Below, piece by piece: positions 36,394 to 47,104 of a stretch of 64,000 nucleotides of DNA; positions within the stretch are counted from its first letter, which is position 1; the number at the start of each line of letters is the position of its first letter. The notes beneath the pieces are model-generated. The model was given only the letters and a program-made list of their open reading frames with translations. It was not told where the DNA came from and ran no database searches. The translations under genes were made by a program, and so were the position numbers. Where the stretch lies: positions 1,240,001-1,304,000 of the forward strand of contig NC_054389.1 in the NCBI RefSeq assembly GCF_001625195.1, in the 5' to 3' direction. This stretch comes from Drechmeria coniospora. Taxonomy: Eukaryota > Ascomycota > Sordariomycetes > Hypocreales > Ophiocordycipitaceae.

Positions 36394-37890
36394 TCACCGA
36401 AAGCCCTCGCGGAAGAGGAGGGGCAGGAAGACGCCGGCGGCCTTGAGCAGGATCAGGACGGCGTCGACCATGGCGAGCGGTAGCTTCAGGGGGCCGAGGG
36501 GGCCGCTCATGACCGACAGGCCGTTGAGCCAGATGGCGACAAAGGCGACGGAGAAGAAGTGGTAGGCGAGGACCGAGGGCATGTGGATGATGCCGCCGAG
36601 CAGGCCGCAGGGCCCGTCGGTGATGCCGCGGCGAAAGTACTCGAAGCATCCGAGCTGCAGGGCCTTGAGCTGGCGGTCGTCGGCGGCGAAGAGGGTGTAG
36701 AGGGCCTGGGCGAGGACGTTGATGATGGACGTGTAGCTCTTGCGGCGCCAGTAGAAGGCGTCGACGGCCGAGCGAACGGCCCGCCCGTCCTCGAGGTTGC
36801 GCACGCGGTCGGGGTGGAGCAGCTCGGCGAGGACGAGGGCGTCGTTGAAGGCGACCGTCATGCCGCCGCCGGTCAGCGGGTGGCGCATGTTGAAGGCGTC
36901 GCCGAGGAGGATGACGCCCCGCGGCGCCTGCTTCGTCGGCGGCAGCCAGCTGTTGGGCATGCTGCGCGGGATCTTGCCGTCGTCGAGGGCGCGCCGGGCG
37001 GCGGCCTGGACCGAGTCGGGCAGGGCCGGTATGGCGACGTTGGCGATGTAGCCGCGGACGCCGCCGGCGGCGGGCGCTGCCTCGGGGATGCCCTGGGGGA
37101 CGTCGAAGAGCGCGCGCGTCTCCCTGGAGCCGATCTGGTAGAGGAGGACGGGGAAGGCGTTGCCGATGATGACGTGGCCAAAGTGCTGCTGCGGCAGGGG
37201 GCAGTCGACGAGCTCGAGGGCGTAAAACTTGCTCTTGACCACGGGCACGCTGCCGAGGAGTTGCTTGCGGAAGATGGAGGCGTAGCCGTCGGCGATGATG
37301 GTGAGGTGGCCGAAGAAGTAGTCGCTCTTCTTCTCGCCCGTGCGCCGGTCCGTCGTCCGCGACTCGACGCCGAGCACCTCGTCCGAGAACTCGCCGCGGA
37401 CCGTCTTGGTCACCTCGGTCTCGACGACGGTGATGTTCTCGTGCGCGAGGCACGACCGGCGCAGGCGGCCGACGAAGCGACCGTGGTGGAAACTCCTTCC
37501 CTCGGGCCGCTTGCCCTCCTGGCCGGCGCCGGACCACTTGTGGGGGACGTCGCCGTCGGCGTCGACGGGTGGGTAGGGGATGAGGGACGGCTCGCCGTGG
37601 TAGATGACGTTGTATCCCTTGCAGGGCACCGAGTCGATGTCGTCGACGCAGTGTCCGAGGCCGAGCTTCCGGAGGGCCGCGAGACCGCCGGGCTGGAGCA
37701 GCTCGCCGACGATGCGGTCGGGCTCCTTCATCCAACGCTCGAGAAGGAGGACGGATCGGCCCTGGTTGGCGAGCGCGTAGGCGGCGGCGCAGCCGAAGAC
37801 GCCGGCGCCGACGACGACGACGTCGGCCTCGTGGTACGTCTCACGCCGGACGCGCGCGTCGGCCGCGGCAGACACGGCAGTCGTCGTCAT
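36394..37890 (-). CDS. erg1: Squalene epoxidase ERG1
   Basis: A single exon of 498 aa. The FAD-binding start (ADVVVVGAGVFGCAAAYALA, residues about 24-43), LLLERWMKEPDRIVGELLQPGG and, later, the second FAD motif GDAFNMRHPLTGGGMTVAFND are all standard for squalene monooxygenase. C-terminal hydrophobic helices (YHFFSVAFVAIWLNGL and DAVLILLKAAGVFLPLLF) anchor it in the ER or lipid droplets. The enzyme turns squalene into 2,3-oxidosqualene with O2 and NADPH, a rate-limiting step of ergosterol synthesis and the target of allylamine antifungals. The length matches the family and the first ATG is used. It lies just beyond the A/T-rich compartment but has ordinary high-G/C codon use, so it seems part of the core genome. 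Confidence 0.96.
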   Translation of the reverse strand: MTTTAVSAAADARVRRETYHEADVVVVGAGVFGCAAAYALANQGRSVLLLERWMKEPDRIVGELLQPGGLAALRKLGLGHCVDDIDSVPCKGYNVIYHGEPSLIPYPPVDADGDVPHKWSGAGQEGKRPEGRSFHHGRFVGRLRRSCLAHENITVVETEVTKTVRGEFSDEVLGVESRTTDRRTGEKKSDYFFGHLTIIADGYASIFRKQLLGSVPVVKSKFYALELVDCPLPQQHFGHVIIGNAFPVLLYQIGSRETRALFDVPQGIPEAAPAAGGVRGYIANVAIPALPDSVQAAARRALDDGKIPRSMPNSWLPPTKQAPRGVILLGDAFNMRHPLTGGGMTVAFNDALVLAELLHPDRVRNLEDGRAVRSAVDAFYWRRKSYTSIINVLAQALYTLFAADDRQLKALQLGCFEYFRRGITDGPCGLLGGIIHMPSVLAYHFFSVAFVAIWLNGLSVMSGPLGPLKLPLAMVDAVLILLKAAGVFLPLLFREGFR

Positions 37891-39142
37891 CGGTCTCGGT
37901 GGGCGGAAGAGTCGGCGGGAGGGTGCTCGTGGGAGGACGGACGGGCGAGGGAGGTGAGGCGAGGAGAAGCGAGATGATGGCGAGACAGGAGGCGACGGTA
38001 GGAGACGACGGTAGGAGACGGCGGTAGGATGAATGGACGAAGCGTTGGCCTAGGCGTTTGATTCCATGAACCCAAAAAATGCAATAAAAATTAAGGAGCC
38101 CGACACCTGTCGTACAGTCTCACGTCATTCTGACGTCTGCTTCGATCGCATAGAAGTATTACGGTGCAAGTATAATCGAAGCCAAGCCGGCGGTGGAGAT
38201 GGATGTCAACAGGTGAGTTTTCCGTGATGCAGGATCAAAATCCACGAGGGGCGAAAAAGCGGCTACGACAGGGGTCTGGCAATGCCTGTACGGGTGGCTG
38301 CGGGCGTGCCGCAGAGGAAGGTCGCTGCCCTGCCCTGACCGTCTTACGGCTCCCAACCGCTAACCGTACCACTGTGGCTCCTCGCGAGACCCCTGTAGCC
38401 AATGGGCACGGCGCAGATCTCACCACTCGAATCGGATGATGGCCACCTAAAAGCGCCTTATTTCACATGCAATATCTGCACTATAGCGTGTTGCATTAGT
38501 ACTCTACATGCACAGTAAGTAAGTATACTTCAGTAGGTACTTACAAGTACGGCAAGTATTTGCCATAGAGTGCCATTAGTACAAGTACTACTTGTACATG
38601 TACCTACAAGTAGTACTTGGACTGGTACCTACTAGCAGACTTGCAGCAGGTGCACTAACATTTCGCGTCGTCGTACTCGTACTCGTATTCGTAAACAACA
38701 ACTCAAGCTCACCCACGAGCAAGACAGATATGAGCAACAACTTCTCTACAGGTATTATTGCTTTACGGGTGCATTGTGTGCAATGACAGTATGCTTCGTA
38801 TGCATGACCACCAACGAAGTAGCAGTTGCCGAGCATTAATTCACGGAGTCCTTCGTCCGGTTTACACTCGGAACAATTACTTGCGCACCTACTCCGTGCA
38901 TGTACACGCAATGGACCCATGCCGGGCAGCGCCAAAGAGAATACGCGATACCACACACCGTCACACAAGGTCAACGTTTTTCTGCAAGATGCGGCCCTGC
39001 TTTCTCTATCCGCACCCATCGTGACATGCCATCTACCGGCAGGGCGTGCTCTCGTCTCGGAAAGAATGCCGTCGACGGCGTGTCCTCAGCCGGTCCGTAG
39101 TCATCCAATCCACGATCCATCATCTGCTCCAACCTAGCCTCG
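37891..39142. repeat. Intergenic with GTAC-rich patch
   Basis: 37891-38100 is the ERG1 upstream region. 38480-38650 is a GTAC-rich patch. 38680-39142 is unique sequence downstream of the next gene. No gene is supported. Confidence 0.55.
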
Positions 39143-41833
39143 TCAACCCTCAGCCACCATGATGAGAGGGCCGGCGGGCTCCGGCGGCGCCACTAAACGT
39201 TCCGACGACCGCCCGTCGACATGTTGACGCTTGTTGCCGTGATCCTCGCCCCGAGCCGCATCGCTTCGCAGCTCGGCCGTCGAGGGAGCCCTCATGATTT
39301 GCAAGAACCCTTCCGCCACCGCTCGCCGGTGTTCGTTGTTGGACCGGCACCTCTTGACGTGGACGAGAGCCGCGTCCAACTGGTCCAGCGCCTGCCGGTG
39401 CGAGGCCCTGTCTCGTGTCCGCACCACCGTTCGCATCGCGGCTGTTTTCATGGCGAGCTTGATGCTCTCCTTGCACGTGCGGCTGCCGTGCCACCACCGC
39501 TCCTCCGACGTAAAGTCGCACAGGAGGGACCGAAGGGGCTTGTAGCGCCCCGAACCGGTGTAGGCAAAGACGAGGTTGGCAAAGTTGAACTCGTTGTACG
39601 ACAGCCGTCCGTCGCCGTTTTCTCGCGCCGCGAGCGTGCACATGTCCACCGCCGCGGCGAGGTCGCCCCTCGCCGACAACGCCTGCGACGCCTTGTTGTA
39701 CACACTGTCGTGGATCTCGACCCCCATGCGCAGCGCGTCGTCGATCAGCCTTCGAGGCTCCTCCCTCCTCTCGAGGCGTGCCAGCAGCAATGGCGTCAGA
39801 GCTGCGCTGACGTCGATCCCCCCTTTGTCAGCCGCGCAAACGAGAGCGATGGCTCGGTCTATCTGCGGCCCATCATTGGACCGCAGCTGCTCGACGACGG
39901 CCAAACGCAAGCCGTCGTCGGATGGCGTGGGGCCCTTTGCGTGAGCTTCGTTGACAGCGCTCCCCTCGCCGTGCCTCCGCCTTCTCTGCCGCGTGCTAGT
40001 TAAATTCGAACCTCCGCAGGAGTCGACGTTGTTGGGCCCAGAACGCGATGTCGCCGGCACTAATGACGGCAAGGCCATCTGCAGCTTGGCGATGCTCTTG
40101 TCGGAGAAGCTCCAAAACTTGCGGCACCGGCCGTAGAAGCGCTGAATGAAGGCTTCGTCCATGGACAAGCCGCCGTCGCTGCACACCTGCAGCCACGAAA
40201 AAACGGCATCGACCTGGTGCCGAGCCGCATGCCCGTCAAGGACAAGGTACACCCATCGAGGCCTCGGCTTGATGCCGTATTCTCGCATAAAGGTGCGCAG
40301 GAAGTTTTCCAGCTCATCGGGCGCGTGTGCTTGCGCGAAGGCGTCCGTGACTCTCGTGACCATTCGCTGAAACTCGACGCAGGCTACGTCGACCACGGTC
40401 ATGAGCCTCCGAATCTGGTCATGGACACTGTTCCACTTCCCGAGGACGGCATCCCGGACCACCAGCTTGCTCTGCAACTTCATGTCGAAGCGGCTGGCAT
40501 CCGGTTCAAGCTGTCGAATGGCCGCCATCTCGAGGTCGATGAAGACGTCATCGCCTTGATCGGCGGCCGCGGCAACCATCATGCGCCGAATGTTGTATTG
40601 CGAGGCATGCGAAATGCCAAAATGCTGAAAGAGGCCGGCGGTTTGCATGGCTTTGTACAGCTTCTTGGTGTCTTGAAAGCTGCCGTAGGAGCTGCCGTGT
40701 CTTCTGAGTATTCTGTGCACAAGCATACCATGCCTCCAAAATGGTGCGCGTTGTCGGCCGGAGAGAAGGTCAAGCAGCTGTGCCATGATGCATTCGCTTG
40801 CCTCGTTTTCTTGCATGAAGCGGAGGAAGGGCACTACAATCTTCGACGGATCCTTGCACATGGGAAGAATCGCATCCAGAAGCACGGTTGCTTTGGACGC
40901 ATCGGCCTCGAGGGTGAGCCTCAGCAGATGCAGCGCCGTGGACCTTGTCGGCCCTCCAACGTCAGGAATGGAGGATCCGAAAGAGGCCAGTCTCTGAAAA
41001 ATGGCAGTAGCCATGTCAACTCCTTCAGAAACTTTTGCCCCATCGACAAGATGAGTTTCGAGGTGATAAGCCAAGCCCTCCAGGGCGGCCAGCGCGTCGT
41101 TGTGGAAAGGTCGAGGCGGTGAGGTCGAGGCGCCTTGCACCGATCGGGCAAGATACGAGCGAGCGGTCTCAAGAGCATCTGGAACCTGAGCCGTGTCATG
41201 GTTGGTGACGGATTCTAGCACGTTGCTGGAATGGGCTTTCGGATCGGATGGTCGAGCAGCGATGCCGAAGTCGGTCGGAGATGATTTGGCCAGAGCGACG
41301 GGTTCGGATTTCGTGAATCTCGCCGACGTCTTCCAACCTGCATTGTGATGTTTGGTTTCCGGATGCGATTGGTCGAATTGGAACAAGGATTTCAGGTTGA
41401 CCATGTCAGAGAGCAGCGAATGCAGCTCGGAGTTGGTTGGCATGGCTGAAACCGATTGGCGAGCAGGTGCATTCGGCAAATCGCGAGCATTCTTGGATTT
41501 CTCGACATCGGGGGGGGATGCGTTTGTCAGAGCGCCGTGGCGACGGCGGCGAGTCGACGTCCTCGGGCGTGGAAGGGACGGCATGGACATGACGCCGTCG
41601 CCCACGTCGGCGAAGTTGGCCTCCCAGGTAGCGAGACCGTCCGCCAGCGCGATCGGGCCGCGGTTGCTCCTGACGGTATGCAGCTTCCGCGCATTGTCGA
41701 TGGCTGCTCGCGCCATCTGAAGTCGGCGTCTTCGTTCTTCGGCGAGGACGATGACGGAACAGGAGGTGGTGAGAACGACGCCGCGGAGGGCATTGAGAGT
41801 TGCCCTAGACGGGACGGGCTTTGGCGATGGCAT
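39143..41833 (-). CDS. Large PPR-like mitochondrial protein
   Basis: A single exon of 896 aa. The N-terminus has a hydrophobic stretch (LRGVVLTTSCSVIVLAEERRRRLQMARAAI) followed by basic residues, a pattern I associate with fungal mitochondrial proteins of the pentatricopeptide class. The region from about residue 240 to the end is a run of helical pairs, for example DTKKLYKAMQTAGLFQHFG, RWVYLVLDGHAARHQVDAVFSWL and HDSVYNKASQALSARGDLAAAVDMC, typical of degenerate PPR repeats. By analogy it would bind organellar RNA and act in processing, stability or translation. There is a Ser/Thr/Arg-rich linker near residues 600-630. Family assignment is by pattern only; TPR-like solenoids cannot be excluded. 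Start at the first ATG of the frame. Confidence 0.8.
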   Translation of the reverse strand: MPSPKPVPSRATLNALRGVVLTTSCSVIVLAEERRRRLQMARAAIDNARKLHTVRSNRGPIALADGLATWEANFADVGDGVMSMPSLPRPRTSTRRRRHGALTNASPPDVEKSKNARDLPNAPARQSVSAMPTNSELHSLLSDMVNLKSLFQFDQSHPETKHHNAGWKTSARFTKSEPVALAKSSPTDFGIAARPSDPKAHSSNVLESVTNHDTAQVPDALETARSYLARSVQGASTSPPRPFHNDALAALEGLAYHLETHLVDGAKVSEGVDMATAIFQRLASFGSSIPDVGGPTRSTALHLLRLTLEADASKATVLLDAILPMCKDPSKIVVPFLRFMQENEASECIMAQLLDLLSGRQRAPFWRHGMLVHRILRRHGSSYGSFQDTKKLYKAMQTAGLFQHFGISHASQYNIRRMMVAAAADQGDDVFIDLEMAAIRQLEPDASRFDMKLQSKLVVRDAVLGKWNSVHDQIRRLMTVVDVACVEFQRMVTRVTDAFAQAHAPDELENFLRTFMREYGIKPRPRWVYLVLDGHAARHQVDAVFSWLQVCSDGGLSMDEAFIQRFYGRCRKFWSFSDKSIAKLQMALPSLVPATSRSGPNNVDSCGGSNLTSTRQRRRRHGEGSAVNEAHAKGPTPSDDGLRLAVVEQLRSNDGPQIDRAIALVCAADKGGIDVSAALTPLLLARLERREEPRRLIDDALRMGVEIHDSVYNKASQALSARGDLAAAVDMCTLAARENGDGRLSYNEFNFANLVFAYTGSGRYKPLRSLLCDFTSEERWWHGSRTCKESIKLAMKTAAMRTVVRTRDRASHRQALDQLDAALVHVKRCRSNNEHRRAVAEGFLQIMRAPSTAELRSDAARGEDHGNKRQHVDGRSSERLVAPPEPAGPLIMVAEG

Positions 41834-43692
41834 CTTGCGTGGCCATCGTTGCCAAGCACCGTCGGAGATGCTTTCTGGCGGACGACCTACAGGGCGATCG
41901 CAGCGATATGATATGCAATTGGCAATCGGTCAACGGTGCGGCGGATGGAGTGAGGCGAGGTGCGTTGATGATGCTGCTGAGGTTGAAGATTTCCGAATCA
42001 AGAGGTACATTGGCAATTACTGTACGGTGCGCATGTGTCTGTCGTACGGTTCTCCGTACTTGCAAGTACTTAAGTAAGTACAGAGCTTACTACTATACAG
42101 TACAAGTACTGTACACACATGTGCAGCTATGGTTGGCTGGTCGGGCGCTTATGTACCTATCCGGAACGCATATGGGCAGGGGGCCGACGTCGTAGATCAA
42201 AGGTCATGACGACGTCCGACTCATCATGGTGGAAAGAAAATTGCCGACTGGTTTCTGAGACCTCTACACGCCTTTTCGGTGCCAATTACGACAATCTTGT
42301 AGGTTAAATGGCCTCAGAATGACCGCAGCGTGTCCAGCTTTGAGCGCCGTTGGGTATGCTCAAAGTATACTCCGTATATGGATTCAGTTTAATGTATGCA
42401 CTTAACCGAAGGGCATACACTTGGCACTGTACGGAGTACGCAGTACAAGGACAGTACGGAGTACTGCCGCAACATTCAGTATAACACTTAATACCAAGTC
42501 CCCATTGACTATGGCGCCCATTTGTTATGGTCTACTCCGTACTCCATGCATGCTAGGTACCTAGTACTTAGTAGTTTGGTGCAACAAGTACTGCAATTCA
42601 TTGCTGTCAGCGCTAATCCAGCCTCGGACTGAGCAAGAGAGGCGAGACTCGCCCTCCAACATTTGAGCGCATCAACAGTCCAAACATCGTCCGCGATGCA
42701 TCACGGCATCTCGCTAGCATATCTCCGCGTCCGCAGACGGCGCAAACGTGAAAGAGGGGAGGTTATAGATGCCGTGGAAAGCGCGGTTGCAGGAAAATAT
42801 AGCAATTACTGATCGATCGTCAGTTCCAGGTCACGCAAGACGGAGGCAATTAGACGCGAGGTGACGAGTGAAGTCGAGCTGCATGCTACGCAATAAAGGC
42901 GGCCATATCCGAACCCTAGGCCCTGTGGCCTTCTCTGCCAGGGCTTCAACACCATGACCCATCAATTGAGCACAGTTCGATCGGTCCGACGCGTTTGTCA
43001 CCACAATTAGTGACACGGCACCTACTACTGCTGTAGCAGTCAGTTTCCACGACTGGTGCGCTGCCAACTTGCTGTCCCACCGTTGCTTCCATCCTCTCGC
43101 CCTCTCCTACCTCTTGCTCGCAGAATCGAGGCCCGGACAGACGACTGCCGAGAGGAGCTGGCTTAGATAGGCATTGGGATGCTGTAGATATCTGCACGAG
43201 TGCTGCTGACCTCTCCCTACCGCCCACGCCGGGAAGGTCGGGAAGGTCGGCAAGGGCGGCTCGCAGGCGGTGAGAGGTCTTTAGGCCGAGCATCCATTCC
43301 ATCATCGGTAATGGATATCGCCGTTGCCTCCCTTGATGGTATGACGCCGACGCCAGACGCCACCAACTTTGATTGCTATGGTGGTGAATCGAGTAGGCCG
43401 TCATTACCAATCAACATCACCGTCGCCATCACCCACGCGTTTGGCTGTTGGGTGGAAGCTCTCCAGTTTCGCCACCCGGCAACCGAAATTCAGACAAAGT
43501 AAGAGCAACGGGCCTTGAGGTAGCTTCCGCGGACCCTCGACACTCGATTCTTCGTCTCTTCTTGACCGACCGTCACACAACACTGCCTCCCGCATCGCCA
43601 ATATACTACGCAGCACAACTCACACCGCTGTATGACCCGAGAATATCCCCTCCTCCTCAAGCAGAATTATCACCATCAAAGGTCTCGCCATC
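41834..43692. repeat. Intergenic 1.9 kb with GTAC-rich patches
   Basis: GTAC-rich patches lie at 42030-42115 and 42360-42600. 42600-43692 is unique sequence with overlapping short frames on both strands and no recognisable product. The last 100 bases are the leader of the reductase gene. Confidence 0.55.
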
Positions 43693-45343
43693 ATGAGCCG
43701 TATAGCACTCCCCCTAGCGCCCCCAGCCAAGTCCCCCCTGGCTCGATACCGCCTCCTCTCGCCCTCTGCTTCCGTTCGTGTCAGCCCCGTTTGCCTCGGG
43801 GCCATGAACTTTGGGGACGCCTGGTAAGCTTTCAGAACTCGATGCGCATGCGCCTCCCTTCAGCACGACACGTCTTGATTGACGCGGCTAGGATCGACTA
43901 TTTGGGACAGTGTGATCAGGCTACCGCCGAAGGAATCCTCGACTTTTTCTACGAGCAGGTGAGCAAGGGCAGCTCCTCCAGATGAGTAGCCGCGGTGTGC
44001 TGATCTGTGTTCCAGGGAGGTTTGTTTACTACCCCTCGCCGAAATGCCGCAAGGTGCCGCCGTTAAGCAAGACGATACGTTCCGAATAGGCAACTTCATC
44101 GACACGGCCAATAACTACCAATTCGGAGAGTCGGAGAAATGGCTCGGTCAGTGGATGAAGAAGCGTGGCAACCGTGATCAGATGGGTACGTCGGCCCTTT
44201 GCCTTCTTGCAGAAGGCAGCAGCTTCATATCATGACCATTGCCTGACCATGACCCGAACGTTGCCTAACCGTTGCCTGCCTCCTAGTCATCGCTACCAAG
44301 TTCACCACCAACTTCACGGCCGGCCCTGACCAACCCAGCGTCATGGCAAACTATACCGGAAACGGCACCAAGAGCTTGTTCACGTCGGTGAATGCGAGCC
44401 TCGAGAAGCTGCAGACCGATTACATCGACTTGCTCTATGTCCACTGGTGGGACTACAGCACCTCCATCGGTTCGTTGTTGCCGCCCAACGGCCGCATCTG
44501 GTGGGCCGGATGTTTTCTCATTCCTAACGTCTCCTCTGCAGCCGAGATGATGCAGTCACTCAATCAGCTCGTTTGCAGCGGAAAAGTACTCTACTTGGGC
44601 ATCAGCGACACCCCTGCCTGGGTCGTCAGGTTCGTCAAGATGAACCGGCACCCTTCTGCCTGCCGTTTTGTGACTGACTGGCCCGCTCCAGCAAAGCAAA
44701 CGAGTACGCTCGCAACCATGGCCTTCGTCAGTTCTGCGTCTATCAGGGGCGTTGGTCTGCCGCTTCTCGAGACTTTGAGCGTGACATCATCCCCATGTGT
44801 AAGTCGGAGGGCATGGGCATCTGCCCCTGGGGTGCTCTCGGCGGAGGCAAATTCAAAACGGAGCAGCAGCGGCAATCCAAGGAAGGCCGCCAGACGGATT
44901 ACGCCGAGACGGACATCAAGGCCAGCGCCGCTCTCGAGGCCATCGCCAGACGCAAGAACACGGCCATCACTAGTATCGCACTCGCCTATGTCATGCACAA
45001 GACGCCTTATGTTTTCCCCATCGTCGGCGGTCGAAAAATCGATCATCTCCGGGGCAACATCGAGGCGCTCACGATTCGCCTCAGTGACGAGGAAATCAAG
45101 GAGATCGAGGACGCGGTTCCCTTTGATCTGGGATTCCCACACAACTTCCTCTGGATCGGCGGCAATGTTCCGGAGTCTCCGCAAGACATCTGGTTGCTGA
45201 ATTCGGCGGCAACCTATGACTATGTCAAGGAACCCAAGGTTCGTAGCTCACACCAACCCTGCCTGCCACAATTCCGTTTGTTACCTCGGCCTCATCGCTG
45301 ACCACACACCCAGCCTATTACGCCGCAGGAGTCAGGGGAGTAG
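43693..45343 (+). CDS. Aldo-keto reductase, aryl-alcohol dehydrogenase (AAD/norsolorinate reductase) type
   Basis: Eight exons: 43693-43823, 43892-43958, 44016-44019, 44090-44185, 44287-44469, 44542-44629, 44692-45238 and 45314-45343, giving 381 aa. Phases fit at every joint. Exon 3 is only GGAG and supplies the second Gly of [13 protein letters not shown], which cannot be restored otherwise. The last exon encodes PITPQESGE, the usual kind of tail after YDYVKEPK. Catalytic tetrad positions are visible: Asp and Tyr in [12 protein letters not shown], Lys in VIATKFTT, His in LLYVHWWD. The cofactor part has [10 protein letters not shown]. The family reduces aromatic aldehydes or ketones with NADPH; some members act in polyketide pathways, but no such cluster is nearby. 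Substrate unknown. Confidence 0.9.
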
Positions 45344-46075
45344 GGCACCCACCTCAGAACGTATCGTTGGCGGTGGCTTCGGTACCGCTCCCGTCCGCAG
45401 TCCCAACCGCGGGATCCTGGAAGCGAGTCTTTTGCTGCGTCAAACAGGAGATTTAGGCACTGACCCGCAGAAGTCGTCGTCACCTTCAGCTCAGAAGGAC
45501 TCGGGGGTGCGTTTCGGCAACGGAGTCGTAGCTAGCAGCTCGTAGCATCCAGCTTCATGCTTCAAAATCAGCCTAGAACATGCCAAGTTCATCATCAAGC
45601 CAGCTGGATCCAACCGGTTTTCGTCAACCACACGTCCTCCGTAATGTTGCACCTGATGGCTCTTTGGAATCATCGGATACATGAATGCGTTGCCGCCAAG
45701 ACCAATTTGGTGACGGATTGCGATCGAGACGTCAAACATCGCCACCGATGGGATGGGTTGAGAGATGCGGCCGTAAGGCTTGTATAGTGCTACTGCATCA
45801 ACTCTGAAAGGCAAAGGCCGGTCTCAGTGTTTCGACTTCACGGCAGTGGCAATCCAACCGGGCAAATACTCGTCGATCTGAGATATTGTGGAAGGTGCGT
45901 CAATGCTCCTGCAATTCAGAAGCAGCCGCCGAATCGGTCCCCCAAGAGCCCCGAACATACTGTGTTCTTTCATCTTCTCCAATGGCAGTGGAACAAATCT
46001 GAGCCTTGCCTATATGCTTTCGAAGCCCTCGTCACTTGAATTGAACAAAGTCAACAGGCGCGTGCTTCCTTCGGA
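45344..46075. other. Intergenic, no gene recognised
   Basis: Unique sequence between the reductase stop and the next start. Several short frames of 60-110 aa occur, none with a recognisable pattern. No GTAC island is present. Confidence 0.5.
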
Positions 46076-46916
46076 ATGAGCCTGCCTCCCAAGTTCATCA
46101 CACAAAAAAGGAGGGCAGCTACACCACGGGCTCTTCCGAAGCTGAAGCCGTGGAGTCTTCCGCATCTCAGATTAAGCCCTTATCACGGAGAGAGAGAGAG
46201 CTGCGCTCCAAGCATTGAAGAAGCCGGCCTCGAGGACCAGGAGGTAATTCCGCTTACGCCCATCGACGACTTCGAGCACGTTGATGCGTAAGACTTCGCT
46301 CCGTTTCCTGAATCCTGCACACCTCTAATCAATGCTCAGGGTTAGCAACACTCAGATAATTGACACGGAGTGCGGGGACGATGACGAAGATGACGATGAG
46401 GATGATGGCGATGACGATGGCGTGGTCGACTTTCCAGCGCACCGATCCCGCAGCAATGACATTCGCCGGAATCAATGTATGGGAACGGATCAACCCATGC
46501 GAGCTGCAACCTTCCCACCGGAGCAAGTATCGAGGTTCAAAACAGTCCCTCGGGAGGCCCCCCGTACCATCGAGATTGTAGGAAAATACACGTTTCGGCG
46601 AGGAGTGCGCATCGCCGACTACAAGCTCCCTCGTCAACGAAGCCCGTCGCCTCCCGATAGCATGTCATTCCAGGCTCGTGATGGCTTTGAACGCCATGAG
46701 ACTACCCTCTCATCTCCTCGGCCAATGTCCAAACGACAACGACGAAATGCGTCTCCTTTACGTCCGCTGCCGTCGTTGGCGGTGAGCTGCCCCAGCCATC
46801 ACCAGTCAATCAATCAGCCCATGCGTGCCGGCGCCAAATCAATAGCAGTGAACGGAATATCAACGAGGACATCGACGCCGAGCTCCAGCCATGGATCGAC
46901 GCATGATAGTCGGTGA
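46076..46916 (+). CDS. Hypothetical protein with acidic stretch, possibly nuclear
   Basis: Two exons, 46076-46287 and 46340-46916, joined by a 52-bp GT-AG intron with a good branch-site word (CTAAT) before the acceptor, give 262 aa. The splice links HVDA to VSNTQIIDTEC in frame. After it comes a run of about 20 Asp/Glu (ECGDDDEDDDEDDGDDDG) and then basic, Ser/Pro-rich sequence including KYTFRRGVRIADYKLPRQ and RPMSKRQRRNASPLRP, which could be a nuclear localisation signal. No known domain is recognised. It ends 188 bases before the BUB3 stop on the other strand. The gene is supported by the clean splice and composition; it could still be longer at the 5' end. Confidence 0.5.
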
Positions 46917-47104
46917 TATAGAACCACAGCATGTGCTTCGCCAAGCAGATTCCTGTACTATCATCGACGTCTAGTTCATAGTCGGGGTATCTACAAGCCA
47001 GCTTTTGCCCTCGAGCGGCCACATGCCATTTTCACAAGTACAACAGTCCCCTTTGCAACCCAAACGCCCGAAGGAAATCGAAATCCCTTCAACATAGTGC
47101 GCCA

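Noticed and set aside
36559..37977. 472-aa plus-strand open frame opposite ERG1
   Set aside because: Antisense shadow of a well-supported single-exon gene.
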